From Paenibacillus sp. MAEPY2 (lineage in GTDB: Bacteria > Bacillota > Bacilli > Paenibacillales > Paenibacillaceae): a DNA stretch of 64,000 nucleotides. The stretch is taken from NCBI RefSeq assembly GCF_000499205.1, contig NZ_AWUK01000004.1:62001-126000 (forward strand). The letters are read 5' to 3'. Numbering within the stretch: the stretch's first letter is position 1; each line of letters opens with the position of its first letter. Shown here one piece after another: positions 1 to 8,420 of this stretch. The position numbers were made by a program, and so were the translations under genes. The notes under the pieces were generated by a model. That model worked only from the letters and a program-made list of their open reading frames with translations, did not search any database and was not told where the DNA came from.

Positions 1-57
1 TTCTTAAACGTTGAACAAGCTTTCTTAGGGTTGGAAATATAGAAGGAGTGACATCGT

Positions 58-759
58 ATGGAGCTGTTTAGCCCCGCTTTTTGGCTAGCGTTGTTGAACG
101 TTGTATTTATTGATCTAATTCTGGCTGGCGATAATGCCATCGTAATTGGTCTCGCAGCTCGAAATTTGCACCCCTCTGTGCAAAAAAGGGCGATTCTTTA
201 TGGAACAGGCGGCGCACTGTTGATTCGCATTGTGGCCACTGTGATTGTGCTCTGGCTGCTCAAAGTGCCTTGGCTACTTCTTGTTGGGGGATTACTGCTA
301 ATCTGGATTGCGTACAAGCTATTGGCAGATCAAGGGGAAGAGCATTCGGATATTAAGGCCGGCAGTTCTCTCTGGGTAGCTGTGCGAACGATTGTGATCG
401 CAGACGCTGCCATGGGACTGGATAACGTCATCGCTGTTGCTGGTGCAGCTCAGCAGCATCTGGTACTTGTTATACTCGGACTGCTGATCAGTGTGCCTAT
501 TATCGTTTGGGGCAGTACGCTGTTCATCAAATTAATTAACCGTTTCCCTTGGATCATTTATCTTGGAGCCATCGTGCTGGGATATACGGCTTCTAACATG
601 ATTACAGAGGAGCATCGTCTTGTGCCTTTCTTCACTGAGCATCCTGCACTGAGAATCTTATTTATCGTTCTCGTCACTGCGGGTGTTGTGTTCGCCGGAT
701 ATCGCAAACGTGCAAGCAGCAAAAAACCAGGTGGAGAGCGACAGCACTCCTATTCCTAA
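58..759 (+). CDS. TerC family integral membrane protein
   Basis: A 233-residue, very hydrophobic protein with about seven membrane segments, the usual size for the TerC/YjbE family. Two family signatures are visible: an acidic DLILAGDNA motif near residues 19-27 in the first helix, and a second DAAMGLDNV motif near residues 118-126. In this family the paired acidic residues within the membrane are thought to handle metal ions. Bacillus homologues export manganese to metalate secreted enzymes or to relieve manganese toxicity, so a similar role is inferred here. The ATG is preceded by AAGGAG nine bases upstream. The gene stands alone on the plus strand and ends at a strong hairpin. Only 57 bases of leader lie in the window, so a manganese riboswitch, common before such genes, could not be checked. 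Confidence 0.85.
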   Translation: MELFSPAFWLALLNVVFIDLILAGDNAIVIGLAARNLHPSVQKRAILYGTGGALLIRIVATVIVLWLLKVPWLLLVGGLLLIWIAYKLLADQGEEHSDIKAGSSLWVAVRTIVIADAAMGLDNVIAVAGAAQQHLVLVILGLLISVPIIVWGSTLFIKLINRFPWIIYLGAIVLGYTASNMITEEHRLVPFFTEHPALRILFIVLVTAGVVFAGYRKRASSKKPGGERQHSYS

Positions 760-800
760 GCTTTTAATAAAATGTTGCTCCCAATTCCCACAGGTAGCAT

Positions 801-839
801 AAAAAGGACTGACCGATAATACATTGGCCAGTCCTTTTT
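801..839. terminator. Bidirectional rho-independent terminator between terC-like gene and thiI
   Basis: The arms AAAAAGGACTG and CAGTCCTTTTT form a perfect stem with a short loop, and a T-rich run follows on the plus strand. The hairpin lies between two convergent genes and carries an A-tract before and a T-tract after the stem, so it can end transcription in both directions. Confidence 0.85.
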
Positions 840-892
840 CTTTTTGAAGATAACATAGTCCTTATTATGTCATTCAAACAAAACACGGGTCC

Positions 893-2137
893 TCAGAACC
901 ACTCTTCTTTCATTTCATTAGCTTCATCCTGCTGACTGGTTACCATAAAGTTTTCGCCTGCATGGAGCGTAATTGTTTCTGTCTGCTCCACTGCCTGCTC
1001 CACCCATTCTGGCAGCTGACTCATGGTTGCTTCGATTTTGTCCACAATGCGAAGATTTGGGTTCGTGGTTGGAGATTTCGGTACAAAAAGAGTACAACAA
1101 TCCTCATAGGGCAGAATCGATATATCGTACGTTCCGATCTGTTTGGATAGCGTTATAATCTCCTGTTTATCCATCATGACAAGTGGTCGCAGCAACGGCA
1201 GATCCGTCGCACGCCCAATAACATTCATGCTCGGCAGGGTTTGGCTTGCTACCTGACCCAGACTATCTCCGGTAATTAGTGCAAGCGCACGCTCACGTTC
1301 AGCCAGCTTAGTGGCAATACGTAACATGGAGCGGCGCATCAGTGTAATGATTAAGTTATCTTGTCCCAGTTGGGTAAATGCCGTTTGAATTTCCGTAAAA
1401 GGAACCAGATGCAGTTTAATTGTGCCTGCATGATCAGCAAGTGCACGCGCCAAATCAATGACCTTTTCTTTGGCACGCTGGCTTGTGAACGGATAACTGT
1501 AAAAGTGGACGCATTCCACTTCCAGGCCTCTACGCATCGAAGACCATGCCGCTACAGGGCTGTCTATACCACCCGATAGTAAGAGCATCGCTTTTCCATT
1601 CGTACCCAGGGGGAATCCGCCTACGGCCGGAATAACCTCATTGAAGATATATGTGCCCTGATCCCGAATTTCCACGCGCAGTTCAATGTCAGGTTGACGC
1701 ACGTCTACACTCAACTGCTGGAATTTCCGAAGAATCGGAGAACCTACCAGATGGTTCATTTCATGCGAAGAACTGGGGAACTCTTTCCATACACGCCGCA
1801 CATTAACTTTGAATGTAGTCCCTTCTTTGAATTCACTCACTCTTTCATCCATAAAAGCAACGGCCGTCTCCACGATCTGATCAAGCTCAGATGGAGTCAC
1901 TTTAACCGGACTGATCGACATAACACCGAACACTCGTTTCAGCACAGAAATCAGTTCAGTATGAGATTCGCCACCCAAATCGACATACAACCGTCCAAAC
2001 TCCTTCCGGAGACTTGCGCCTGGATACGGTTTGAGCAGGGAACGTACCTGGGTAATGATCGTTTTTTCGAACCGGGCACGGTTTTTTCCTTTTAACATAA
2101 ACTCTCCGAAACGGAGAAGCAGCATATCATATTTCAT
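893..2137 (-). CDS. thiI: tRNA 4-thiouridine synthase ThiI
   Basis: A 414-residue ThiI. It adenylates U8 of tRNA and transfers sulfur to give 4-thiouridine; in many bacteria it also supplies sulfur for the thiazole of thiamine. The order is an N-terminal ferredoxin-like region, a THUMP RNA-binding domain (about 60-165), then the PP-loop pyrophosphatase with the SGGIDS motif near 188-193. The paired cysteines of YEDCC (about 347-348) sit where the family's catalytic cysteine lies. There is no C-terminal rhodanese domain, unlike the E. coli enzyme, so sulfur must come directly from a partner. The cysteine desulfurase gene ends six bases upstream, the same pairing as B. subtilis NifZ-ThiI. Assignment is secure. 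Confidence 0.95.
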   Translation of the reverse strand: MKYDMLLLRFGEFMLKGKNRARFEKTIITQVRSLLKPYPGASLRKEFGRLYVDLGGESHTELISVLKRVFGVMSISPVKVTPSELDQIVETAVAFMDERVSEFKEGTTFKVNVRRVWKEFPSSSHEMNHLVGSPILRKFQQLSVDVRQPDIELRVEIRDQGTYIFNEVIPAVGGFPLGTNGKAMLLLSGGIDSPVAAWSSMRRGLEVECVHFYSYPFTSQRAKEKVIDLARALADHAGTIKLHLVPFTEIQTAFTQLGQDNLIITLMRRSMLRIATKLAERERALALITGDSLGQVASQTLPSMNVIGRATDLPLLRPLVMMDKQEIITLSKQIGTYDISILPYEDCCTLFVPKSPTTNPNLRIVDKIEATMSQLPEWVEQAVEQTETITLHAGENFMVTSQQDEANEMKEEWF

Positions 2138-2143
2138 CTAAAA

Positions 2144-3292
2144 TCACATCCGCCTTTCCAACGGGCGCAGCTGCGCCACCATCTGATGTAAAGCCTGCCC
2201 GAGCAGAGCCACATCTTCTTCTGTATGTTCATCTCCAAGACTAATACGCAATCCACCCGCAGCACAAGCATTATCCCTGCCCATGGCAAGCAATACCCTG
2301 CTGGGTTCTGCTGATCGCGAAGAGCAGGCAGATTGTGTAGAAACGGTTACTCCAAGTTGTTCCAGGGTATGAAGCGCCACTTCTGCCTTCATTCCAGGAT
2401 AAGAAAAATGAACTATGTGCGGTGCTCCCTCTTTACGACTATTTAGGACAAGTCCGGGAATCGTATCGATGACCTCCATAATACGATCTCGCAAAATCGT
2501 TGTACGCTGTGCAAAATCAGCCTGACGTTCTGCTGCGAGACGCATCGCCTTCGCCATACCGACAAGCAAAGGTACGTTTTCAGTTCCCGCTCTCAGTCCC
2601 TGCTCCTGGGAACCTCCTGACAGTAGAGGCGTAAGCTGCACTCCACTTCGTACATAGAGAAGTCCCGCTCCTTTGGGACCACGAATCTTGTGAGCAGACA
2701 AGCTGTACAGATCCGCCCCCCATGCTGCAGGTTTAGCCTCCATTTTGCCAAAGCCCTGCACGCCATCCACATGAAAAAGCACCTTTGGTGCTTCCTTTTT
2801 CAGACGTGCTCCGATTTCAGCAATTGGATGTATCGCTCCTGTTTCATTATTCACATGCATCAGACTCACAAGCACCGTGTCCGGTCTTATGGCATCCATC
2901 ATCTGCTGGGCGCTAATCAGCCCGTCGGAATCCACGGGAAGCCATGTGACCTCCCAGCCCCACTGCTGCAACTGTGCAAAACTTTCATATACCGAAGCAT
3001 GTTCCGTTGCCGTTGTAATAATATGCTTGCCGCGAGACTGATACTGTAATGCCGCGCCTTTGAGGGCAAGGTTGTTGCTCTCGGTTGCACCTGAGGTAAA
3101 TATAATTTCTTCCGGCTTCACATCAATAGCAGCTGCACAGACAGATCGCGCTCGGCGCAACAGTTGATGGGCTCGCTCACCATACCCATGAATCGATGAT
3201 GGGTTCCCATATTGTGCCTCCATAATCTCAGTCATTGTAAGAATGACATCCGGATGAGGAGGCGTCGTTGCGGCATGATCAAAATATTTCAA
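2144..3292 (-). CDS. Cysteine desulfurase (NifS/IscS family), ThiI sulfur donor
   Basis: A PLP enzyme of the NifS/IscS group that takes sulfur from cysteine as a persulfide. Visible features are the N-terminal FDHAATTPPHP, the PLP lysine in SAHKIRGPKG (about K202) and the catalytic cysteine in QSACSSRS (about C323). The open frame extends to an ATG at 3364, but the family N-terminus starts at the TTG at 3292, which has GGAGG about nine bases upstream; I chose that TTG (about 382 residues). It lies directly upstream of thiI in one transcription unit, so its main job is probably to feed sulfur to ThiI for tRNA U8 thiolation, as NifZ does in B. subtilis. It is less likely to be the general Fe-S desulfurase, which usually sits with suf genes. 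Confidence 0.9.
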   Translation of the reverse strand: MKYFDHAATTPPHPDVILTMTEIMEAQYGNPSSIHGYGERAHQLLRRARSVCAAAIDVKPEEIIFTSGATESNNLALKGAALQYQSRGKHIITTATEHASVYESFAQLQQWGWEVTWLPVDSDGLISAQQMMDAIRPDTVLVSLMHVNNETGAIHPIAEIGARLKKEAPKVLFHVDGVQGFGKMEAKPAAWGADLYSLSAHKIRGPKGAGLLYVRSGVQLTPLLSGGSQEQGLRAGTENVPLLVGMAKAMRLAAERQADFAQRTTILRDRIMEVIDTIPGLVLNSRKEGAPHIVHFSYPGMKAEVALHTLEQLGVTVSTQSACSSRSAEPSRVLLAMGRDNACAAGGLRISLGDEHTEEDVALLGQALHQMVAQLRPLERRM

Positions 3293-3468
3293 ATGAGGTT
3301 CCCCTCCTTGTCTCTTCGTTGTGGAATCTACAGTGAGCATTGTAACACGATCCCCGCTCAACACAAAAAGACCAAACAGGAACTACGCACATTTAAGGGC
3401 TGCTGTTCCCGCGTTTGATCTTTTACTGGACGTACTGTTGTGTATGCCATTTCTTTGGTATAGACCAT

Positions 3469-4224
3469 TTACACCATATATTTCGACTGCGCTTTCTCCA
3501 CTTTGGAGATATAAGCCTGTGTTTCCGAAGGAAGACGGTTAAGTACACTCATCAATTCAGCGTCATTCGATACACCCAGACTCGAAACCCGTCCCGGTCC
3601 GGCATTATATGCAGCAAGTGCCATCTTCACCTCGCCACCAAAACGCTGGAGCTGGAGAGAAAGGTATTTGGTTCCACCATCTATATTTTGAGCGGGATCG
3701 TAAGCGTTACTTACCCCCAACCCTGCTGCCGTGCCATCCATTAACTGCATGAGTCCTTTGGCACCTGCGGAAGACACAACATTTGGATTGAAGCCGGATT
3801 CTGTATCAATGACTGCCTTAATCAAAGATTCAGGCACCCCATATTTGGCGCTCGCTGAAGCAATCAAAGATTCAAAATCCGTAGGTACAGATGCACCCGA
3901 ATCCACTACTCCAGTGTTTATCAGAGAAGATAAAGAAGCCACATTACTGTTTGAGGAAGAAACAGAACTTGCATCCGGACTATACATGCTGCCCAGTTGC
4001 AGCCACAACAGACCATCACTGGATCGTTTGGAGATCGAAGCAGAGTTCACGTCTTCTCCTACGGTATGGTTTAAAGAATTTGAATTCGTCCCGAGCAGCC
4101 CGTCCATCATACTGGCAAAATCCACCGTTGAATCGGAATTTCCATCCGATGCATTTGTTTCGTTGAGACTATTGGACAATTGCAGTTCCAGCAACTGCCG
4201 CGACGCGCGCGGATCAATCTGCAT
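3469..4224 (-). CDS. Lytic transglycosylase, SLT domain
   Basis: A 251-residue protein. The first ~115 residues are Ser/Asn-rich, low in complexity and carry no clear signal peptide. Residues about 118-235 form a soluble lytic transglycosylase domain: the catalytic glutamate lies in DTESGFNP, followed by the GAKGLMQLM and AAYNAGPGRV motifs. Such enzymes cut the MurNAc-GlcNAc bond of peptidoglycan and leave a 1,6-anhydro end. The N-terminus MQIDPRASRQLLELQ resembles YjbJ/CwlQ-type proteins in Firmicutes. Lack of an obvious export signal leaves its route to the wall open; it could act in the spore mother cell or leave by a non-classical path. It sits alone on the minus strand. Confidence 0.85.
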   Translation of the reverse strand: MQIDPRASRQLLELQLSNSLNETNASDGNSDSTVDFASMMDGLLGTNSNSLNHTVGEDVNSASISKRSSDGLLWLQLGSMYSPDASSVSSSNSNVASLSSLINTGVVDSGASVPTDFESLIASASAKYGVPESLIKAVIDTESGFNPNVVSSAGAKGLMQLMDGTAAGLGVSNAYDPAQNIDGGTKYLSLQLQRFGGEVKMALAAYNAGPGRVSSLGVSNDAELMSVLNRLPSETQAYISKVEKAQSKYMV

Positions 4225-4365
4225 GAGTTATATTCACTCCCGTATAATGTAAACGTAGATTATGACTTTATTCTACATTATTTTACAGGAAGGTTCTATC
4301 GTTTTCAAAATGTTTTCAAAAAAATAAACCGATTGTACAACATCATTGCGTAAATGCGAAAGAAA

Positions 4366-4404
4366 CCTTCTGCTATCACCTTTAAGTAAGGTGGAAGCAG
4401 AAGG
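4366..4404 (-). terminator. Terminator downstream of the DUF4190-like gene
   Basis: CCTTCTGC pairs with GCAGAAGG, extended inward by TCACC with GGTGG around an A/T-rich loop. On the minus strand the stem is followed by TTTCTTTC. It lies about 70 bases past the stop of the minus-strand gene at 4477. Confidence 0.7.
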
Positions 4405-4476
4405 CTACAACAAGCAACTCATATCAGTCGGTTATATGCTCATTAGGATTACTTGTTCAGATCATGTTTTTACGTA

Positions 4477-4893
4477 TCAGCGAGCGAATGGAATCATGAA
4501 GAAATAGCTGAGTGTTGCCACGGCACCAAGTCCAATAGACCACGCCCCTGCGGTTTTACGGCCGTTGACATAAGCATAGTATCCAAGCACTGCTGCTGCC
4601 GGACCCAGAACAATGGACCACATGAACAAGGAAGCAATACCAAAGGCCAGCCCCATATAACCGGAGATTCGGCCGGTAGATTTCATGACACCGTCTTCTT
4701 CGTCCCTCACAGGTGCATGATCTGTTCTTTCCGTTGGTTCTGTTCGAATAGAACCCGTTGTAGGTGCTACCTCTGCACCATACTCTTCCTTGTGGCTGCG
4801 TCTTGGATAATCTACACGCTCACGCTTTTTTTCATCTAACGAAGTTGTTTTTGGACGATGGAACGGGTGATTATCTCTATGGTCATTATTCAA
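4477..4893 (-). CDS. Small membrane protein, DUF4190-like
   Basis: The frame is open to 5055, but a TTG at 4893 with GGAGGTG seven bases upstream is the better start and avoids overlap with the next gene, giving 138 residues. The first ~75 residues are charged and polar. The C-terminal ~60 residues hold two membrane helices with the pattern GYMGLAFGIASLFMW ... GPAAAVLGYYAYVNGRKT, typical of DUF4190 membrane proteins. Function is unknown; no catalytic residues are visible. A hairpin terminator follows. The DUF1540 gene lies immediately upstream on the same strand and may be co-transcribed. Confidence 0.65.
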   Translation of the reverse strand: MNNDHRDNHPFHRPKTTSLDEKKRERVDYPRRSHKEEYGAEVAPTTGSIRTEPTERTDHAPVRDEEDGVMKSTGRISGYMGLAFGIASLFMWSIVLGPAAAVLGYYAYVNGRKTAGAWSIGLGAVATLSYFFMIPFAR

Positions 4894-4927
4894 TGCAAAG
4901 CACCTCCATATAAATGGGAATGACTGC

Positions 4928-5146
4928 TCATTTCGGTCTAAATGTGTGGCAGCATGTGGCAGAAGATGTACGTGCATGATCATGATGATCGGAATCAAAG
5001 GTCTCTCCGGCAAATTCCTCATGTAAGCGGCGGGTGGCATGTTGGTCAATGTCAATCATGATGGCATCGGCCTGGCAGAAATTGTTTTCTCCCCAAAAGT
5101 GGCAGTTAGCAACACTGCATTTGACTATTGGCTTCTCATGGCTCAT
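4928..5146 (-). CDS. DUF1540 small cysteine protein
   Basis: A 72-residue protein starting at the ATG of MSHEKPIVKCS, with GAGGTGA a few bases upstream; the in-frame GTG at 5155 lies inside that ribosome site and is rejected. Cysteines are spaced C-x4-C-x8-C near the N-terminus, with a CC pair near the end, and the chain has a His/Asp-rich stretch (FDSDHHDHAR). This matches DUF1540, a short family in spore-formers thought to bind a metal through its cysteines. The function is not established. It precedes the DUF4190-like gene by about 35 bases. Confidence 0.7.
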   Translation of the reverse strand: MSHEKPIVKCSVANCHFWGENNFCQADAIMIDIDQHATRRLHEEFAGETFDSDHHDHARTSSATCCHTFRPK

Positions 5147-5254
5147 TTTTATCACCTCGACATCTATTGTCTCCGCACCGTAAATGAGCTATTCTCCAAC
5201 GAAATACCAGATGATGACATGGGCCTTTCTCCGCAATTCCAGTTGAAGAAAACG

Positions 5255-5281
5255 CAAAAAAACCGCCACAAGGGCGGTTTT
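5255..5281 (-). terminator. Terminator downstream of the DUF3907-like gene
   Basis: AAAACCGCC and GGCGGTTTT form a stem with a 4-5 base loop. Read on the minus strand it is followed by seven T, 30 bases after the stop codon at 5313. Confidence 0.85.
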
Positions 5282-5312
5282 GTCCAATTTAAATATAAGT
5301 TAAAAAATTGAT

Positions 5313-5819
5313 TTACGCGTGATTGCGTTGGTTTTGCATCCGACGCTGCGTTAGGTAGTCACTTTCATAAAATGCCAGGTCATCGCGCAATTCTTCGTAC
5401 GTTTTTGATATCTCAAGAATGACATCCCGTACTGCACGAATTGGCTTATCACGGAAACGGATTGCATCCTGACCAGTGTAAGCATATCTTCCATCTTCGG
5501 AGTAACATTCATTTTTAGGATAAAAAAAGCTGTTTATGCTTTGATGGTATGTGTTATAGAGAGCCTTCTCGGCAAAATCGACATCAAAATTGGCACGACG
5601 CAGCACAACGCCAAGTTTTTCGTAAGAAACTTCAGAAAAAACGAGCAAATGACGGAGATCCGAAAGAAATCCTTTGTAGAACGCTGATGACTCCTCCGTC
5701 TGATTCTGATCCAGTTCAGGCAAGGCATTTTCATTCAAAAATTGTTCGATCCGATCGATAGCCGGTTTTAACTTTTCCCTAGTTGACTCACATGTTTTCT
5801 GTACATTGGCTGCTGACAT
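5313..5819 (-). CDS. YpuI/DUF3907-like cytosolic protein
   Basis: A 168-residue soluble, mostly helical and acidic protein with no signal peptide or membrane segment. The overall look (N-terminal helix, LRHLLVFSEVSYEKLGVVLRR, then NTYHQSINSFFYPKNECYSEDGRYAYTGQDAIRFR) fits the DUF3907/YpuI family of Bacilli. That match is from memory, so I give it modest weight. No catalytic motif is evident and the role is unknown. It is monocistronic with its own terminator. Confidence 0.55.
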   Translation of the reverse strand: MSAANVQKTCESTREKLKPAIDRIEQFLNENALPELDQNQTEESSAFYKGFLSDLRHLLVFSEVSYEKLGVVLRRANFDVDFAEKALYNTYHQSINSFFYPKNECYSEDGRYAYTGQDAIRFRDKPIRAVRDVILEISKTYEELRDDLAFYESDYLTQRRMQNQRNHA

Positions 5820-6107
5820 AAAGGTAGCTCCCCCTTAAATAAGTCCTTACATATAGATCGGCCAACGGGAGGTTCTCCCCTGACCTTGAATTCTCAGCTA
5901 CTATCCTACCATAAAAAGATGACGAGCGGTATCCCTTAATCAGGCTTTCCCTTCCTACCCCTGAACATGCCCATTACCCACAGCTCCCCTGATCTTCACC
6001 TGCATAAAAATAACCGCTTTTCCTAACGATACATATATCCAGTGACAACGATGAAATTAGAGCACTGTAAGATGATTGTCAAAACAAACGAGGAGGTTCC
6101 ATCCCTT

Positions 6108-7982
6108 ATGTCCAGACCGAAATGGGTTAATTGGGCCATTGCCGCGGGTGCAGGCGCACTTGCCTTGACACTTTTGCTTCCAACGACCAATCGTCCTGTT
6201 CCTACTCCAAGTGCCATGCCCGATTCTCCACACGAGGAGCATGCAAGCAAACAACGTCTCAAAGTCCAGGATGTAAAGTCAACCGATCTGCTAACCCGCG
6301 CGGATGCCAAACAGCACCTTAGCATCATGCTTGAGAAAACCTCCAAAATGAATGATGTGCAAATAAGCAAATACGTTCATGAACTACAACAAACACATGA
6401 TCATATCCGGTCTATTGATATAATGAATACCAATGGATCACACAGTCGGCACTTTGACAAAACAGCAGCAAAAGGAAGCAAAGTGGAACAGCAGAAGCTG
6501 GAACATTCTCTCGCCTTGGCCAAAAAAGCCGTGAGTAAACGTCAAAGCTTCGAATCTTCATCCTTTCCTCTGGGGAAAGAAAAGTTTTTTGTCATGGGGC
6601 AGCCTTCCAAAGATGGAAAAAGAGCCGTCATCGCTTTGTTTAGCCAAAATGTCCTGAATGCTGTCGAGCAGCACCAGCGCAAAAATTTGCGTATGATCCC
6701 TTATCCGCGGGAAGGCAAGTTCAAAATCGAATCTGTACACCCCGACACCCTTAACGAAATCACCGTAAAGACAGGGCATGATAACGCCAATGCCAGTCAT
6801 TTTTACGAAAATGAAATCGTCATCCGTTTCCGTCAGGAGCCAGGGGAGCGGGATATGCGCATCATTAAATCCGATCTGCGCACTCAATCGGCACGTAAGC
6901 TTGGATATACGTATGTTTTTCGGTCAGAACATATGAATTATGAGCAATTGCATGCTTATTTTGAACGTAAATGGAATCCGCTGTATATGGAACCCCACTA
7001 CATGTATTTAACCAATGAGACCTTACCTGAACAAGATGTAACTGTGCCCAATGATCTCTTGTTCTCCGACTACCAGTGGAACCTGCCCGCCATTGAGACT
7101 AACCGCGGCTGGAATATTACGAAAGGCAACAAGGATGTTATCGTTGCCGTGGTAGACACCGGCGTCGATCTGACTCATCCCGATTTGAAGGGCAAGCTGC
7201 TGGATGGTTATAACGTTGTTGATCCAGCAAGCAAACCGCTTGATGATGTGGGTCATGGTACACATGTAGCAGGCATCATCGGCGCTGTTGTGAATAACAA
7301 CGAAGGTGTAGCAGGGATGAGCTGGTATAACAAGGTACTTCCTGTTAAAGTGCTGGACAATTCGGGTTCAGGCACAACCTATGCCGTTGCCGAAGGCATC
7401 ATTTGGGCCGCTGATCATGGAGCCAAGGTCATTAATATGAGTTTGGGGAATTACGCTGATGCCCAATTTCTTCATGATGCCATCAAATACGCTTTTGATC
7501 GCGATATCGTATTAATTGCAGCGACCGGTAACGACAATACGGAGCGTCCAGGATATCCTGCCGCCTATCCGGAAGTATTTGCGGTATCCGCTACGGATCC
7601 GGACATGAGCAAAGCTTCCTATTCCAACTACGGGGATTACGTGGATGTAACGGCTCCAGGGTCCAGCATCGCAAGTACGTATCCGAACAACCAATATGCA
7701 GCCTTGTCCGGAACGTCCATGGCTAGCCCCCATGTAGCGGCACTTGCAGGCTTGATTCGCTCGCTCAATCCCGATCTGACCAACACGGAAGTTATGGATC
7801 TTATGCGTCAAAGTGTCATAGATCTTGGTGACCCAGGTCATGACAAGTATTTCGGTTATGGTCAAATCGATGTGTTTAAAGCATTGGAGGCGGCCTCTGG
7901 CAGCAGCGCCCCACTTCAATTCTGGCCGCAGCATGTAAGACAACAAATGGATAATGCGATGAAAAAGTACATCAAACAGTAG
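6108..7982 (+). CDS. Subtilisin-like S8 serine protease with long N-terminal region
   Basis: The frame opens at 6042, but the ATG at 6108 follows AGGAGG with an 11-base gap and is the better start (624 residues). A membrane anchor or signal segment (WAIAAGAGALALTLLL) lies near residues 8-25. Residues ~30-330 carry no catalytic motif; part of it (YVHELQQTHDHIRSIDIMN) recalls extracellular sensor folds, and the segment just before the catalytic domain looks like a pro-domain. The S8 domain has all three catalytic residues: Asp350 in VVDTGVDLTHP, His383 in GHGTHVAG and Ser537 in GTSMASPH. The sequence before it (FSDYQWNL) is thermitase-like. It is probably a membrane-tethered or secreted endopeptidase. 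It is monocistronic and converges on the CotD-like gene. Confidence 0.9.
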   Translation: MSRPKWVNWAIAAGAGALALTLLLPTTNRPVPTPSAMPDSPHEEHASKQRLKVQDVKSTDLLTRADAKQHLSIMLEKTSKMNDVQISKYVHELQQTHDHIRSIDIMNTNGSHSRHFDKTAAKGSKVEQQKLEHSLALAKKAVSKRQSFESSSFPLGKEKFFVMGQPSKDGKRAVIALFSQNVLNAVEQHQRKNLRMIPYPREGKFKIESVHPDTLNEITVKTGHDNANASHFYENEIVIRFRQEPGERDMRIIKSDLRTQSARKLGYTYVFRSEHMNYEQLHAYFERKWNPLYMEPHYMYLTNETLPEQDVTVPNDLLFSDYQWNLPAIETNRGWNITKGNKDVIVAVVDTGVDLTHPDLKGKLLDGYNVVDPASKPLDDVGHGTHVAGIIGAVVNNNEGVAGMSWYNKVLPVKVLDNSGSGTTYAVAEGIIWAADHGAKVINMSLGNYADAQFLHDAIKYAFDRDIVLIAATGNDNTERPGYPAAYPEVFAVSATDPDMSKASYSNYGDYVDVTAPGSSIASTYPNNQYAALSGTSMASPHVAALAGLIRSLNPDLTNTEVMDLMRQSVIDLGDPGHDKYFGYGQIDVFKALEAASGSSAPLQFWPQHVRQQMDNAMKKYIKQ

Positions 7983-8004
7983 CCGAACACTGAATATAAA
8001 AAAC

Positions 8005-8041
8005 AAAAGCAGCTGCGCCCCGGGGCGTATGCTGCTCTTTG
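8005..8041 (-). terminator. GC-rich hairpin between subtilase and CotD-like gene
   Basis: AGCAGC pairs with GCTGCT and the stem continues through GCGCCCC/GGGGCG. On the minus strand a T-rich run (TTTTGTTTTTTATA) follows, which fits termination of the CotD-like gene. On the plus strand the T-tail is short. Confidence 0.7.
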
Positions 8042-8077
8042 GTATGTTTACCTATTCCCCCGGGGCACCCGCTGCGA

Positions 8078-8335
8078 CTAGCGCTTGCGAGTAGTTGTAC
8101 GGGATTTGCCTGATTTTTTCACGGATTTTTTCTTACCGTTATGGCTTGAAACAAAACAAGGTTCTTCTTCTTTGACCACGACAGGATACATGTGATGATG
8201 AATTGGCACACAGTGATGTTTTTTGATGACTTCGATCGGGTGAATTACGGGTACGATTTGTGGGATGTAGTAATCTTCAACAACCTGGATCGGGTCACAT
8301 ACAATCGGACAAAGCGGTGGACAGAAATGGTTCAT
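8078..8335 (-). CDS. CotD-like spore coat protein
   Basis: An 85-residue protein rich in His, Pro and Cys in its first half (CPPLCPIVCDPI, VIHPIEVIKKHHC, PIHHHMYPVVV) and in Lys, Ser, Thr and Arg at the end. This composition and the repeated HPI/HHxxP pattern resemble CotD-type inner coat proteins of spore-formers. I start at the ATG at 8335 with GGGAG about ten bases upstream; the in-frame TTG at 8356 overlaps that site. Expression would be expected in the mother cell, but no sigma-K promoter was confirmed. The family call is by composition, so it is moderate. Confidence 0.6.
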   Translation of the reverse strand: MNHFCPPLCPIVCDPIQVVEDYYIPQIVPVIHPIEVIKKHHCVPIHHHMYPVVVKEEEPCFVSSHNGKKKSVKKSGKSRTTTRKR

Positions 8336-8420
8336 TTCAAACCAACTCCCTTTCAAGTGATACTATAACGTATTGCACAGGGTCCAATGTGGATTGGATG
8401 TATGTCCGTGTTCGAGAAAA

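Noticed and set aside
1-57. Manganese (yybP-ykoY) riboswitch before the TerC-like gene
   Set aside because: Common before such genes, but only 57 bases of leader are in the window and no part of the motif is visible.
3365-3468. Weak hairpin between the lytic transglycosylase and cysteine desulfurase
   Set aside because: GGAAC/GTTCC pairing over a 20-base loop with no T-tract is too weak to call a terminator.
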